From the NCBI RefSeq assembly GCF_935825525.1, contig NZ_CAKXZT010000035.1, forward strand, positions 62,001-126,000: a stretch of 64,000 nucleotides of DNA. Direction: 5' to 3'. Source of the DNA: Mesorhizobium escarrei. GTDB lineage: Bacteria; Pseudomonadota; Alphaproteobacteria; Rhizobiales; Rhizobiaceae. Every line of letters starts with the position of its first letter. Within the stretch, counting starts at the first letter, position 1. This document shows positions 1 through 9,377 of the stretch, piece after piece. Made by a program: the position numbers and the translations under genes. The notes below the pieces were generated by a model that worked only from the letters and a program-made list of their open reading frames with translations, had not been told where the DNA came from and searched no databases.

Positions 1-5
1 AGGAG

Positions 6-1889
6 ATGAAAAACAAGCCGGTTCTGCCCGGCGTGACAATCGAGGGCGACCGCGGTCCCTTGCTTGCCCGGGAAGTGCCTGGCGGCGGCGGTCCGACCGG
101 AACCGGCAAGGGGGGCGGCAGTGGTGGTGGCGGGAATGGCGGCGGCGGCGCGTTCCACAAGCGTCTCGGGCCAATCGATCTCTCGGCAAGCCTCACAGCC
201 GGGCTTCGCGCGGTCAAGAAGAACCTCATCGCGGTGATGATCTTCACGATCGCGACCAACGTGCTGGTGCTTGCGATACCTGTTTATCTCTTCCAGATTT
301 CGGATCGCGTCCTGACGAGCCGCTCGGTCGACACCCTGGTGATGCTGACGGTGGTGATTGTCGGCGCGGTCATTCTGCAGTCGGTTTTTGACGCCATCCG
401 GCGCTTCATCCTCATGCGCACGGCGGTCGAGGTCGCCGCCCAACTAGGCGGACCAATCCTCAGCGCAGCCGCCAGGGCTTCACTGCACAGCAACGGGCGC
501 GAATATCAGACGCTGGGGGATCTTCAGCAGCTGCGTACGTTTCTGGTGTCCGGCACGTTGCTGTCTCTTCTCGATGCGCCGATGGCCCCGTTGTTCATGC
601 TGGCGATATTCCTGATCCACCCCGACCTCGGCTTCATCGTCGTGGCGACGGCGCTGCTGCTGCTGGCCATCACGCTCGCCAACCAGCGCGCAACCGCCAA
701 GCCATTCGGCGAGGCCAACACAAGCCAAACCAAAGCCAACCTCCACGTCGATTCGATGTCGCGCAACTCGCAGATCATCAACGCGCTCGCGATGATCCCG
801 GAAGCCGTGTGGATCTGGGGCAAGGATACCGGCAACTCGCTCAGATGGCAGGTCATAGCTCAGGACCGAAACATAGCCTTTGCTTCCCTTTCCAAGGGCG
901 TCCGGCTGCTGACCCAGGTCATGATGCTCGGCTGGGGCGCCTATCTGGCCATCGAAGGCTCTGTCACGGGCGGCATGGTCATCGCCGCGTCAATCATCGC
1001 CGGTCGCGCGCTTGGCCCGATCGAGGGTGCGATTGAAGGGTGGAACCAGGTTGTGCAGTCACGCGCCGCCTTTGGCCGCATCAGTGCGCTGCTGAAGGAA
1101 TCCCCGCTGAACTTCGAACGCCTGAAGCTGCCGCGTCCGGAAGGGCGTCTCGATGTCGAGCGGCTGCTGTTCGTGCCGCAAGGAACCAAACGTGTCGTGC
1201 TCAATGGCATCGGCTTTGGCCTGGAGGCCGGAGACTCGCTTGCGATCATCGGCAATTCGGGCGCCGGTAAAACGACCCTGGGCAAAATGCTCGTCGGCTC
1301 GATCCTTCCAACTTCGGGAAGCGTGCGGCTCGATCTGATGGACCTGCGGAACTGGGATCAGCGGCAATTTGGTGAAAGCATCGGCTACCTTCCTCAGGAC
1401 GTGCAGCTTTTCCCGGGGTCGATCAAGGCGAACATCGCCAGAATGCGCGAGGACGTCGATGATGGCGCAATTTACGAAGCCGCCAAGCTGGCCGACGTTC
1501 ACGAACTGATCGCCTCGCTGCCGCATGGCTACGAGACCTTTGTCGCCGCCGATGGCGCGCCGCTTTCTGGCGGGCAGAAGCAGCGGATCGCTTTGGCGCG
1601 CGCCTTTTTCGGCAGCCCGAAATTGGTGGTCCTCGATGAGCCGAATTCGAACCTCGACACCGCTGGCGAGTTGGCTTTGTCGCGCGCCCTGCAGCAAGCC
1701 AAAGAGCAAAAGATCACGATGGTGACGATCACACAGCGGCCTGCTTTGCTGCAGACCGTGGATAAGATCCTGGTGCTCGTCAACGGCACCGTGGCTCTTT
1801 TCGGGATGCGTCAGGAAGTGCTTCAGGCTTTGGCGGCGCGCGGCATGAGCCTCGATGGCGGCCATTTTGCCAATATTCAGGTCAAATGA
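6..1889 (+). CDS. Type I secretion ABC transporter, ATPase/permease (PrtD-like)
   Basis: Inner-membrane ATPase/permease of a type I secretion system, which pumps an unfolded protein substrate through a HlyD-type adaptor and an outer-membrane TolC channel. The 627-residue product has a glycine-rich N-terminal stretch (about residues 25-50), a membrane domain with several hydrophobic helices (about 70-330), then a nucleotide-binding domain: Walker A GNSGAGKTT near 415, signature LSGGQKQRIALARA near 520 and Walker B LVVLDEP. The adaptor gene starts 13 bases after the stop. A Shine-Dalgarno-like AGGAG touches the first ATG directly, and the window begins here, so the true start could lie upstream. 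No RTX-type substrate gene is visible. Confidence 0.9.
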   Translation: MKNKPVLPGVTIEGDRGPLLAREVPGGGGPTGTGKGGGSGGGGNGGGGAFHKRLGPIDLSASLTAGLRAVKKNLIAVMIFTIATNVLVLAIPVYLFQISDRVLTSRSVDTLVMLTVVIVGAVILQSVFDAIRRFILMRTAVEVAAQLGGPILSAAARASLHSNGREYQTLGDLQQLRTFLVSGTLLSLLDAPMAPLFMLAIFLIHPDLGFIVVATALLLLAITLANQRATAKPFGEANTSQTKANLHVDSMSRNSQIINALAMIPEAVWIWGKDTGNSLRWQVIAQDRNIAFASLSKGVRLLTQVMMLGWGAYLAIEGSVTGGMVIAASIIAGRALGPIEGAIEGWNQVVQSRAAFGRISALLKESPLNFERLKLPRPEGRLDVERLLFVPQGTKRVVLNGIGFGLEAGDSLAIIGNSGAGKTTLGKMLVGSILPTSGSVRLDLMDLRNWDQRQFGESIGYLPQDVQLFPGSIKANIARMREDVDDGAIYEAAKLADVHELIASLPHGYETFVAADGAPLSGGQKQRIALARAFFGSPKLVVLDEPNSNLDTAGELALSRALQQAKEQKITMVTITQRPALLQTVDKILVLVNGTVALFGMRQEVLQALAARGMSLDGGHFANIQVK

Positions 1890-1901
1890 GAGAGATCGGC
1901 C

Positions 1902-3239
1902 GTGAAGGAAATAGCCAAGATCGAAGACGCTCAATGGTATGGCGCCGTACCGCGTTCCATTTGGAAGCAGACGACAGCCGGATTGCTGCTGATGGCCGTC
2001 ACCTTCGGCGGATTTGGCACCTGGGCATTCACAGCACCGCTCGCAGCCGCGATCATCGCGCAAGGAAGCTTCGTGGCCACTGGGCAGAACAAGATCATCC
2101 AGCACCTGGAAGGGGGTATTATCAAGCAGCTTCTGGTTAGCGAAGGCGACCATGTCGTAACCGATCAGCCTTTGGTGCTGCTCGACGAAACGGCCGCGCG
2201 GGCAAAGGAACGGCAGTTGTTCTTCCGCCAGGCGCGCCTTGAAGCGATCGTGGCGCGCTTGACCGCCGAGGTGCATGGGGCGGAGACTATACAGTTCCCG
2301 GCCACAATAACTGAAAATCGCGACGACCCGGAAATTGCTTCGATCGTGCATAGCCAGCGCCTCAACTTCGAGGGCTCGCGCACCAAAATGAGCAGCGAGA
2401 TCCGATTGCTCGACCAGAACATCGGCGCCCTGAAGTTCCGGGCGGGCGGTTATGAGCAGTTGCTGAAAGCGGTCACGATACAGCTCGGTCTGCTACGGGA
2501 GGAATACAACGGCAAGAAGACCTTGCTCGACCAAGGGTTGATCCGCGCGACCGAGATCAAGGCGATTCAGCGCGCGATAGCAGATGCCGAAGGGCAGATG
2601 GGGCGGCTCTCAGCCGAGATATCCGAGACCGGCGCCCAGGTCGTCAAGCACGAACAGGAGATGCGGCAGACAGAAAACGCCTACCGCCAGGCGGCGCTCG
2701 ACGAGCTCGAGGGCGTTGAGACCGAACTGGACAGCATCCGCGAACAGTCCCGCGAGGCGCAAAACGTGCTGCGCCGAGCGACGATCAATGCGCCGGTTTC
2801 GGGCACTGTCGTGCGGCTGTTCTACCACACGTCCGGCGGCGTGATCGAGAGCGGCAAGAGCATCATGGAGATCTTGCCGGCGAATGTGCCGCTGATCATA
2901 GAAGCGCAGGTGCCTCGCACCGAGATCGACAATGTGAAGGTTGGACAAAAGGCGACGGTACGGCTGGTCGCGCTCAACGCGCGCACGACGCCGGTTCTGA
3001 ACGGCGAAGTTTACTACGTCTCGGCCGACTCGCTCCCCGACGCCTCCGGCCCGACCGCAAAAGAGGTTTATCTGGCGCGCGTCAACCTGCCAGTCAGCGA
3101 ACTGGCTCGCGTGCCTGGATTTGTTCCGACGCCAGGCATGCCCGCCGAAGTTCTCATCCAGACGGCGGAGCGGACCTTTTTCAACTACCTGTCCAAGCCG
3201 ATCAAGGACAGCATGGCCAGGGCATTCAATGAGCGCTGA
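1902..3239 (+). CDS. HlyD-family membrane fusion protein (PrtE-like)
   Basis: Periplasmic adaptor of the type I exporter encoded just upstream. The 445-residue protein has one N-terminal transmembrane helix (about residues 27-47), a biotinyl-lipoyl-like segment containing GQNKIIQHLEGGIIKQL, a long alpha-helical hairpin rich in E, Q, R and L (about 100-290), and a C-terminal beta-barrel with the INAPVSGTVV motif. This order is typical of PrtE/HlyD proteins. The start is a GTG. The close spacing to the ATPase gene indicates one transcript. Confidence 0.9.
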   Translation: MKEIAKIEDAQWYGAVPRSIWKQTTAGLLLMAVTFGGFGTWAFTAPLAAAIIAQGSFVATGQNKIIQHLEGGIIKQLLVSEGDHVVTDQPLVLLDETAARAKERQLFFRQARLEAIVARLTAEVHGAETIQFPATITENRDDPEIASIVHSQRLNFEGSRTKMSSEIRLLDQNIGALKFRAGGYEQLLKAVTIQLGLLREEYNGKKTLLDQGLIRATEIKAIQRAIADAEGQMGRLSAEISETGAQVVKHEQEMRQTENAYRQAALDELEGVETELDSIREQSREAQNVLRRATINAPVSGTVVRLFYHTSGGVIESGKSIMEILPANVPLIIEAQVPRTEIDNVKVGQKATVRLVALNARTTPVLNGEVYYVSADSLPDASGPTAKEVYLARVNLPVSELARVPGFVPTPGMPAEVLIQTAERTFFNYLSKPIKDSMARAFNER

Positions 3240-3259
3240 TCGTAGCGGCGGGGGTAAAT

Positions 3260-4948
3260 ATGCAGATCGACGTCTTAACGCGCCCGGAAGAACTGAAGGG
3301 GCTTCGCGACAACTGGGACGACCTCTACGCCAGGGATCCTGACGCGCATTTCTTCGTGTCGTGGGATTTTCTTTCCCACTATCTTCGCCGCTTCGACGGT
3401 GAATGGTTCATTTTGGCGGCGCGCAAGGGGCAGCCGGGGTCTCCCTATGTCGCCCTTCTGCCGCTCCGGCTGCGCACCAGTATGAGGAAAAAGACCGGCG
3501 AACTCTACCATGAAGTGTATATGGGGGGAAACCTCGCAGCCGATTATACCGGCATCCTCTGCGCGCCGGAATACGCCTACCGGGCAATCGCGGTTTTCGC
3601 GAAGCATCTGAAGACGATGCATTGGGCCAGCCTGCATCTGGAAAACCTGCGGATGTCGGAACGCAGGACAGGCTGGCTGATGGAGCAGCTTTCCGACAAT
3701 CGGCTGACGATGCGTCGGATGAGGCGCGTCAACCAGGTTGACAATGTCGACAACTGCATATGCCCGGCGATCGACCTCCCGTCCTCATGGGAAGATTATC
3801 TTCTGCACAATCTCAGCAGCAACACCCGCCAGAAGATGCGGAGATTTCTCCGGAAGCTGGAGAACTCTGACGAGTTTCGCATAACGCATGCCGACGCCTC
3901 TACCATCGAGCGCGATATCGACATCCTGCTCGAGTTCTGGCGCATCAAGTGGACGCCGCGGAAGGGGAATCTCGTTCCCGGCCTGGTCAAGAGCAACCGA
4001 CTGCTGTTCAGGCAAGCTTTCGAACGGGGCACGCTGTTTCTGCCTGTGCTTTGGCACGGCGATCGGCCCTTGAGCGCTCTCGCGATCTTCCTCGATCCGG
4101 TCAAGAAGAGCATGCTGTTCCACATGGTCGGGCGCGACGAGACGGCCGACATGCTGCCGTCGGGACTGGTCCTGCACGGTTATTGCATCCGCCGCGCGAT
4201 CGAGAACGGTTTCCGGACATACGATTTCCTGCGCGGCAACGAACCTTACAAATATTCCTTCGGCACCCACGACACCGTCCTCAACTGCACACTGGTGCGA
4301 ACCAAAACCGGCCGGAACCTTGGCGACCGGCTGGACAGGCGATCCCTGGTCGGCGCGTTGCAGGAGGCGGCCCGCCTCCACAAGAAGGGTTGGGTCATCC
4401 AGGCTGAGAACGTCTATCGCCAGATCCTGAACACCGAGCCGAGGCATGATCAGGCTCTGTACGGACTCGGTTACGTTCTGGGCACGAAGGGCGATCACCG
4501 CCAGGCTGCGGAATGCTTTGGCGCGCTTGCAGCGATGTCGCCGCAATCTGTCAACGCCTGGCTTTGCCTGGGCATTGCGCAGCAGTCGCTAAACGACCAC
4601 TCCGCAGCCGTCGAGTGGTTTGGGCGAGCCACGGACCTCGATCCAGGCCTCATCCTGGCGCGTTATGCCCTGGGCCGCAGCCTTCTCGCCCTCCAGCGGA
4701 CGGATGAGGCGGCCCAGGCTTTCACGCTGGTCCTTGAGAATGGATCGCCCGCGCCGGCGGAAACCGCCCTGCGCGCCAAGGCCCGTCGACAATTGCAGCA
4801 ACTAAGGACAGCCAGGCCGCTCTACATTCTTAAGAAACCTGAGCGCGAGAAGCCCGTCATCCAGCCGTCGGTGCCGCTGGGGCTGACGACTCTGCTCACG
4901 GTTGCGCGGCCGGCAACCGCAAGCCGCTCCACCTCTTCTGTCGCTTGA
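3260..4948 (+). CDS. FemAB/CelD-like GNAT acyltransferase fused to TPR repeats
   Basis: The first 370 residues resemble the GNAT fold of the FemAB-like/CelD (BcsL) family, with the NTRQKMRRFLRKLE segment near residue 190 and a DFLRGNEPYKYSFG segment near 325. Members are often linked to polysaccharide or cell-surface biogenesis, but substrates are mostly unknown. Residues of about 375-510 form at least three tetratricopeptide-like repeats (ALYGLGYVLGTKGDHRQAAE, WLCLGIAQQSLNDHSAAVEW, ARYALGRSLLALQRTDEAAQ). It lies 20 bases after the adaptor gene on the same strand, so it is probably co-transcribed with the type I exporter. A role in acylating or glycosylating the exported substrate is a guess. 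Confidence 0.75.
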   Translation: MQIDVLTRPEELKGLRDNWDDLYARDPDAHFFVSWDFLSHYLRRFDGEWFILAARKGQPGSPYVALLPLRLRTSMRKKTGELYHEVYMGGNLAADYTGILCAPEYAYRAIAVFAKHLKTMHWASLHLENLRMSERRTGWLMEQLSDNRLTMRRMRRVNQVDNVDNCICPAIDLPSSWEDYLLHNLSSNTRQKMRRFLRKLENSDEFRITHADASTIERDIDILLEFWRIKWTPRKGNLVPGLVKSNRLLFRQAFERGTLFLPVLWHGDRPLSALAIFLDPVKKSMLFHMVGRDETADMLPSGLVLHGYCIRRAIENGFRTYDFLRGNEPYKYSFGTHDTVLNCTLVRTKTGRNLGDRLDRRSLVGALQEAARLHKKGWVIQAENVYRQILNTEPRHDQALYGLGYVLGTKGDHRQAAECFGALAAMSPQSVNAWLCLGIAQQSLNDHSAAVEWFGRATDLDPGLILARYALGRSLLALQRTDEAAQAFTLVLENGSPAPAETALRAKARRQLQQLRTARPLYILKKPEREKPVIQPSVPLGLTTLLTVARPATASRSTSSVA

Positions 4949-4999
4949 CGAGGCGTCGTTGTCTGCTGCCGCTGCAAGTCGCTCAAACGTGCCGCTTCG

Positions 5000-5659
5000 T
5001 CATGAGGCCGATTGAGGCCAGCGCTGTAGCGCAGCACGGCCAACGTCGGTAAGCGCATAGACGCCGCGCTCGGCCCTGGCGAACCAGCCATAAACATTGT
5101 GAAGCAGGATATTGGCGGCGCGTGGCGAAATGGTTTTCAGATCGCGCGGGCGCTTCGGGCCGTCGACCATCGCAGCGGCGCAGGCCAGCGCGTCCTGCCG
5201 GTAAGCGGTCATTATCGGCGTACGCGAGCCGCCGCCGACTACAGGGTCGCCGCGCCGGCGCCGATGCTCGTCCACCAGGCGCGATCTTCGCCTCGGGTCT
5301 CGCCGGGGCGGCAAGGCGGCCGGACTGAGCAGCAATTCGACGTTGCCGGCGGAGCCAACCGCGAGAAGGCCGAAGCCGAGCCGCCGGCAGAGCGCACGAA
5401 ACCGGCGATCGTGCTCGCGGCCTTTGCCTCGACTTGACATCCTCGCCGCGAGCCAGACCTCATCGCATGACACAGCACGGTCAACACCTTGAAGAATGAG
5501 CTCGAGGTTGAACTGCAGCTTCAATTCGCAGATGACGAGCACGGGCGGCTCGCCGTCACGCAGTCCAACGACATCGCAGCCGCCAACCTCGCCTTTGACA
5601 GTGAAGTCCAGACTCTCAAGAAACCGCTTCACCGGGATGTAAAGAGACGTTTCCTGCAT
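5000..5659 (-). CDS. DUF2161 family protein, putative PD-(D/E)XK phosphodiesterase
   Basis: A 219-residue protein starting MQETSLYIPVKRFLESLDF, the usual opening of DUF2161 proteins. The segment GGCDVVGLRDG followed by LVICELKLQF gives the D...ExK arrangement of a PD-(D/E)XK nuclease-like fold. The C-terminal half (about 150-219) contains a winged-helix-like stretch (DLKTISPRAANILLHNVYGW). The biological role is not known. It is convergent with the FemAB gene and separated from it by about 50 bases. Confidence 0.7.
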   Translation of the reverse strand: MQETSLYIPVKRFLESLDFTVKGEVGGCDVVGLRDGEPPVLVICELKLQFNLELILQGVDRAVSCDEVWLAARMSSRGKGREHDRRFRALCRRLGFGLLAVGSAGNVELLLSPAALPPRRDPRRRSRLVDEHRRRRGDPVVGGGSRTPIMTAYRQDALACAAAMVDGPKRPRDLKTISPRAANILLHNVYGWFARAERGVYALTDVGRAALQRWPQSAS

Positions 5660-5795
5660 GCGCGGGGCATAGCCGATTCGTGGCTGGTTGGCACAGCATC
5701 ACCGACAGGCTTTGCCGCCGAGGGGCAGTTTTGTCGCTCCGTGAACACATGGAGCTATGCATCAAGCAATTTGCTGGGACCTGCCCGCCCGGCCG

Positions 5796-6092
5796 TTAAG
5801 CCCTAAGCCCTCTCGCCTCGCCTCTGCGTTTGCTCGGGACCATCATATCCCTGGCTAGCAGGCGGCTCACCCGGCAGAATGCCATGAACGCCCGGCAAGC
5901 CTCCTCGGTCTCGACCAGGTCGACCGTGGCGCCGAAGCAGGCGTTGAACGCAGCCTGATAGACTGGGCCCTGGCGGCGAACCGGCCAGCCCTGCAGGAAA
6001 TCCAGCGCCTGTTCGACGCTGTATATTTCCTCGACCGGCAGGCCAGGCGCGGTCGTGATGCGCACCGGCACCTCGAATTGCAATCTGTCCAT
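5796..6092 (-). CDS. DUF982 family protein
   Basis: A 98-residue soluble protein beginning MDRLQFEVPVRI, with the VEQALDFLQGWP and VYQAAFNACFGA segments typical of DUF982, a family restricted mainly to rhizobia and relatives, often in many copies and of unknown function. The chosen ATG has GGAGAG seven bases upstream; a longer reading frame exists but has no better ribosome binding site. Confidence 0.75.
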   Translation of the reverse strand: MDRLQFEVPVRITTAPGLPVEEIYSVEQALDFLQGWPVRRQGPVYQAAFNACFGATVDLVETEEACRAFMAFCRVSRLLARDMMVPSKRRGEARGLRA

Positions 6093-6403
6093 TCCTGTCT
6101 CTCCAGAACGCGTTCCCGCAGCAACGCCGCTCATCACAAAAGGTTGCTTTGACCAGCTTTTCGCTCAGGCTCCATTTCTTACCCCGAAACTTCTTGCTCG
6201 AAAATATGACGTCAGTGCGGACGACAGCTCGGCATGGGCCGCACACGCATAAGCACAAGATGAAGCCGCAAAGCGTGAATATCGCCGGCTTGAGCCCAAT
6301 CGCCGGCAGTTCCTCCTTGAACCTGGCGCCGTCAGGTGCCAAATCTGGGAGACTTTTCTCGCGGGCTCATCAGAAGCCCTTTAATCCCGGCAAGACGGAC
6401 ACA

Positions 6404-7231
6404 ATGGTCACCTATCTCGACGCCGCCACGGCACCGCTCAGAAACACCGGCCAGATCCGCCTCTATGGCGAAGAGGGCTTTGCCGGCATGCGCAAGGCCT
6501 GCGATCTCACCGCGCGCTGCCTCGACGAACTGGTGTCGATAGTCGCGCCGGGCGTCACCACCGAAGCCATCGACCGCTTCGTCTTCGAGTTCGGCATGGA
6601 TCACGGCGCATTGCCGGCGACGCTCAACTATCGCGGCTACACGAAATCGTCCTGCACCTCGATCAACCACGTCGTCTGCCATGGCATCCCCGATAGCAAG
6701 CCGTTGAAGGACGGCGACATCGTCAACATCGATGTCACTTACATCCTCGATGGCTGGCATGGCGATTCCTCGCGCATGTATCCGGTGGGCACGATCAAGC
6801 GCGCCGCCGAGCGCCTGCTCGAGGTCACGCATGAATGCCTGATGCGCGGCATCGCCGCGATCAGGCCCGGCGCCCGCACCGGCGCCATCGGCGCCGCCAT
6901 CCAGACCTATGCCGAAGCCGAGCGCTGCTCGGTGGTGCGCGATTTCTGCGGCCACGGCGTCGGCCAGCTCTTTCACGACGCGCCGAACATCCTGCACTAT
7001 GGCAGCGCCAGCGAGGGCGTCGAGATGCGGCCGGGCATGATCTTCACCGTCGAACCGATGATCAATCTCGGCCGGCCGCACGTAAAAGTGCTGTCGGATG
7101 GCTGGACGGCGGTGACACGCGACCGCTCGCTGTCGGCGCAGTACGAGCACACGATCGGCGTCACCGAGACGGGATGCGAGATTTTCACCCTGTCGCCAAA
7201 AAACCTCGACCGCCCCGGCCTGCCGGCATAG
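6404..7231 (+). CDS. map: Type I methionine aminopeptidase
   Basis: Removes the initiator methionine from nascent proteins. The 275-residue product carries the full set of metal ligands and catalytic residues: the histidine in VCHGIP, aspartates in VNIDVTY and GWHGDSS, histidine in GHGVG, glutamate in FTVEPM and the final glutamate in QYEHT. The start at MVTYLDAAT fits family length; the frame is open about 85 codons further upstream without a convincing start. It precedes radC, a gene order common in Hyphomicrobiales. Confidence 0.93.
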   Translation: MVTYLDAATAPLRNTGQIRLYGEEGFAGMRKACDLTARCLDELVSIVAPGVTTEAIDRFVFEFGMDHGALPATLNYRGYTKSSCTSINHVVCHGIPDSKPLKDGDIVNIDVTYILDGWHGDSSRMYPVGTIKRAAERLLEVTHECLMRGIAAIRPGARTGAIGAAIQTYAEAERCSVVRDFCGHGVGQLFHDAPNILHYGSASEGVEMRPGMIFTVEPMINLGRPHVKVLSDGWTAVTRDRSLSAQYEHTIGVTETGCEIFTLSPKNLDRPGLPA

Positions 7232-7299
7232 TGTCCTGCCCAGCATAGTGTTTGTGCGAGGGCCGGATCTTTCCGGTCAAGAAAAAATGCGGGCGGCCT

Positions 7300-7917
7300 A
7301 TGGGGAAAACCAGCGACGAAGATGAACGGATCTTCTTTCCCGAAGGACCGATAAAATCGCTCGCGCAAACCAATTCGGCCGATAAGTCGGTCGAAAAGCC
7401 GCATTATCTCGGCCATCGCGATCGCTTGCGCCAACGGTTTGCGGCCGCTTCCGACGCCCTGCCCGACTACGAATTGCTGGAACTCTTGCTCTTTCGCCTG
7501 ATCCCCCGCGCCGACACCAAGCCCCTCGCCAAGGCATTGCTGGCACGCTTCGGCACGCTGGCGGAGGTGCTTGGCGCGCCCGTCGCACGGCTTGAGGAGG
7601 TTAGAGGTATCGGTCCGACGGTGGCGCTCGAGCTGAAGATCGTTGCCGCCACGGCGCAACGTGCGGCGCGTAGCGAGATCAAAGGCCGCGAGGTTCTGTC
7701 GTCGTGGACGCAGGTTCTCGGATACTGCCGGTCGGTCATGGCCTTCGAGGAGCGCGAGCAGTTCCGTATCCTGTTTCTCGACAAGAAGAACGCGCTGATC
7801 GCCGACGAGGTGCAGCAGGTCGGCACCGTCGACCACACGCCGGTCTATCCGAGCTAAGTGGTCAAGCGCGCGCTCGAACTCTCTGCCACGGCGATCATTC
7901 TGGCGCATAACCATCCC
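7300..7917 (+). pseudogene. radC: radC, 5' part, truncated by island insertion
   Basis: N-terminal three quarters of the RadC/YeeS family (helix-hairpin-helix near [13 protein letters not shown] plus the start of the JAB1/MPN-like domain). The frame ends at a TAA at 7855-7857, where the family has an R-E pair after VYP; reading on past it gives VVKRALELSATAIILAHNHP, the JAB-domain motif, up to 7917 and then sequence unrelated to RadC. The rest of the gene ([13 protein letters not shown] onward) is found at 33809-33967. So radC was split at its HNHP codons, and the left part later gained substitutions that made a stop (apparently CGC GAA to AGC TAA). Joined, the parts give a RadC of about 256 residues, normal for the family. 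Confidence 0.93.
7904..7916 (+). repeat. attL core, 13-bp direct repeat
   Basis: CGCATAACCATCC lies over the radC codons for A-H-N-H-P. It matches the right junction repeat at 12 of 13 positions. Sequence left of it is radC and sequence right of it is not. Confidence 0.75.
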
Positions 7918-8020
7918 ACTCGACCTATTTCGATCACGCATGATCATGCCATTACCCATTGAATCATCGATATTTTTTGGCTTGTGGTGCTCTTGGATAT
8001 TGTGGCAAACTGGGACCTGT

Positions 8021-8047
8021 TTAAAGGGGGATTGCAGCCCCCTTTAA
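8021..8047. other. Perfect 10-bp hairpin just inside the left island end
   Basis: TTAAAGGGGG and CCCCCTTTAA flank a 7-base loop (ATTGCAG). No T-run follows on the + strand. It could be a terminator for rightward radC transcription or a recombination accessory structure. It sits between attL and the integrase gene. Confidence 0.55.
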
Positions 8048-8111
8048 CCCCAGTCGCCGACCCCTGCCTACCCGTCCGGCGACCCCACTCGAGAGCCGAT
8101 GGGAGAGCCTA

Positions 8112-9353
8112 GTGCCTAGCCTTAACGATGGAGAAATTCGCCGGACATTAAAGCAGGTGGAGCAAACCGGAAAACAGCTAAGCCTCGTCGATGGCGAAGG
8201 GCACGGCACCGGCCGTCTTGTCTTGGTCCTGAAGCCCATGCCAACGCGAGTTACCGCCGACTGGATGGCGCAACAGTGACGCGATCAGAAGCGCCTCAAA
8301 AAGAAGCTTGGCTCATATCCGTCGATGCCACTCAGCAAGGCTCGCGAGTTCTTCAAACGAGATTTCGCGGACATGATCCAGAGGGGGCGCAGCATCAAGC
8401 TCGCTGGCGATACACGCCCTGGCACGGTCGCCGATCTCTTCGAGGCATATGTCCGCTACCTGAGGGAGGCCGGCAAGCCATCGTGGAAGGAGACCGAAAA
8501 AGGGCTGAACAAGATCGCCGACACGCTCGGCCGGAATCGTCAGGCTCGTGAGATTGAGCCTGACGAAATCACGGATGTGATCAGGCCCATTTACGAACGC
8601 GGCGCTCGTGTCATGGCCGACCATGTTCGCAGCTACATCCGTTCCGCCTACAGTTGGGGTCTGAAGTCCGAACATGACTATCGAACGACCTCTGCCCGGC
8701 GATTTCGCCTGGCATACAATCCGGCGGCAGGCATCCCGACCGAACCAAAGAACGTCGGAACACGCTGGCTGGACGAAGACGAGTTCGTCAGGCTCTACCG
8801 CTGGCTCGAATGCCCAGATGCGCCGGTTCACCCGCCCTATACCCGTGCCGTTCGCATCCTGATGCTGACCGGGCAGCGCGTCGAAGAGATCGCGCGCCTA
8901 CATGTGGATCAATGGGGTGCTCGTGAACGCATCATCGACTGGTCCAAGACAAAGAACGGCAAACCGCACGCCATTCCGGTCCCTCTACTCGCGGCCGAAC
9001 TCATCGAGTCGATCAAACCCAACGCGCATGGCTGGTTTTTTCCGTCCGCCATGGACCCATCGAAGCCGGTGAGCGCTGGAACTCTCTATAGCTTTATGTG
9101 GCGTCAGCGCGACCGCGGCGTCATCCCTGTCGTGACCAACCGAGATCTTCGCCGGACCTGGAAGACGCTGGCCGGCCAGACCGGCATCTCCAAAGAGATT
9201 CGTGACCGCATCCAGAACCACACACTCCAGGACGTCAGCTCCAAGAATTACGATCGCTGGAACTACATGCCGGAAAAACGGGCAGCCATGAAGAAGTGGA
9301 ACGCCTTCGTCGTGAAGCTGCTGAGAAAAAAGGCGGTCAAACGTGCTGCCTGA
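8112..9353 (+). pseudogene. int: Tyrosine recombinase/integrase with an in-frame stop
   Basis: P4-type site-specific integrase. A GTG at 8112 preceded by GGGAGAG opens a frame (PSLNDGEIRRTLKQVEQTGK...) that reaches TGA at 8277-8279 after 55 codons, then continues in the same frame as RDQKRLKKKLGSYPSMPLSK into the main body. The stop probably replaced a tryptophan codon. The catalytic domain is complete: arginine in LTGQRVEEIARLHV, the TKNGKPHAIPVP segment, HxxR-like region NRDLRRTWKTLAG, and the tyrosine in SKNYDRWNYMPEKR. An ATG at 8325 could start a 342-residue protein lacking the N-terminal arm-binding domain, so residual function cannot be excluded. Confidence 0.85.
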
Positions 9354-9377
9354 TAGCTATCGCCTCGCAGGTTCAAA

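Noticed and set aside
1059..2351. 430-codon frame opposite the exporter genes
   Set aside because: Spans the end of one real gene and the start of the next, no family match, no ribosome site.
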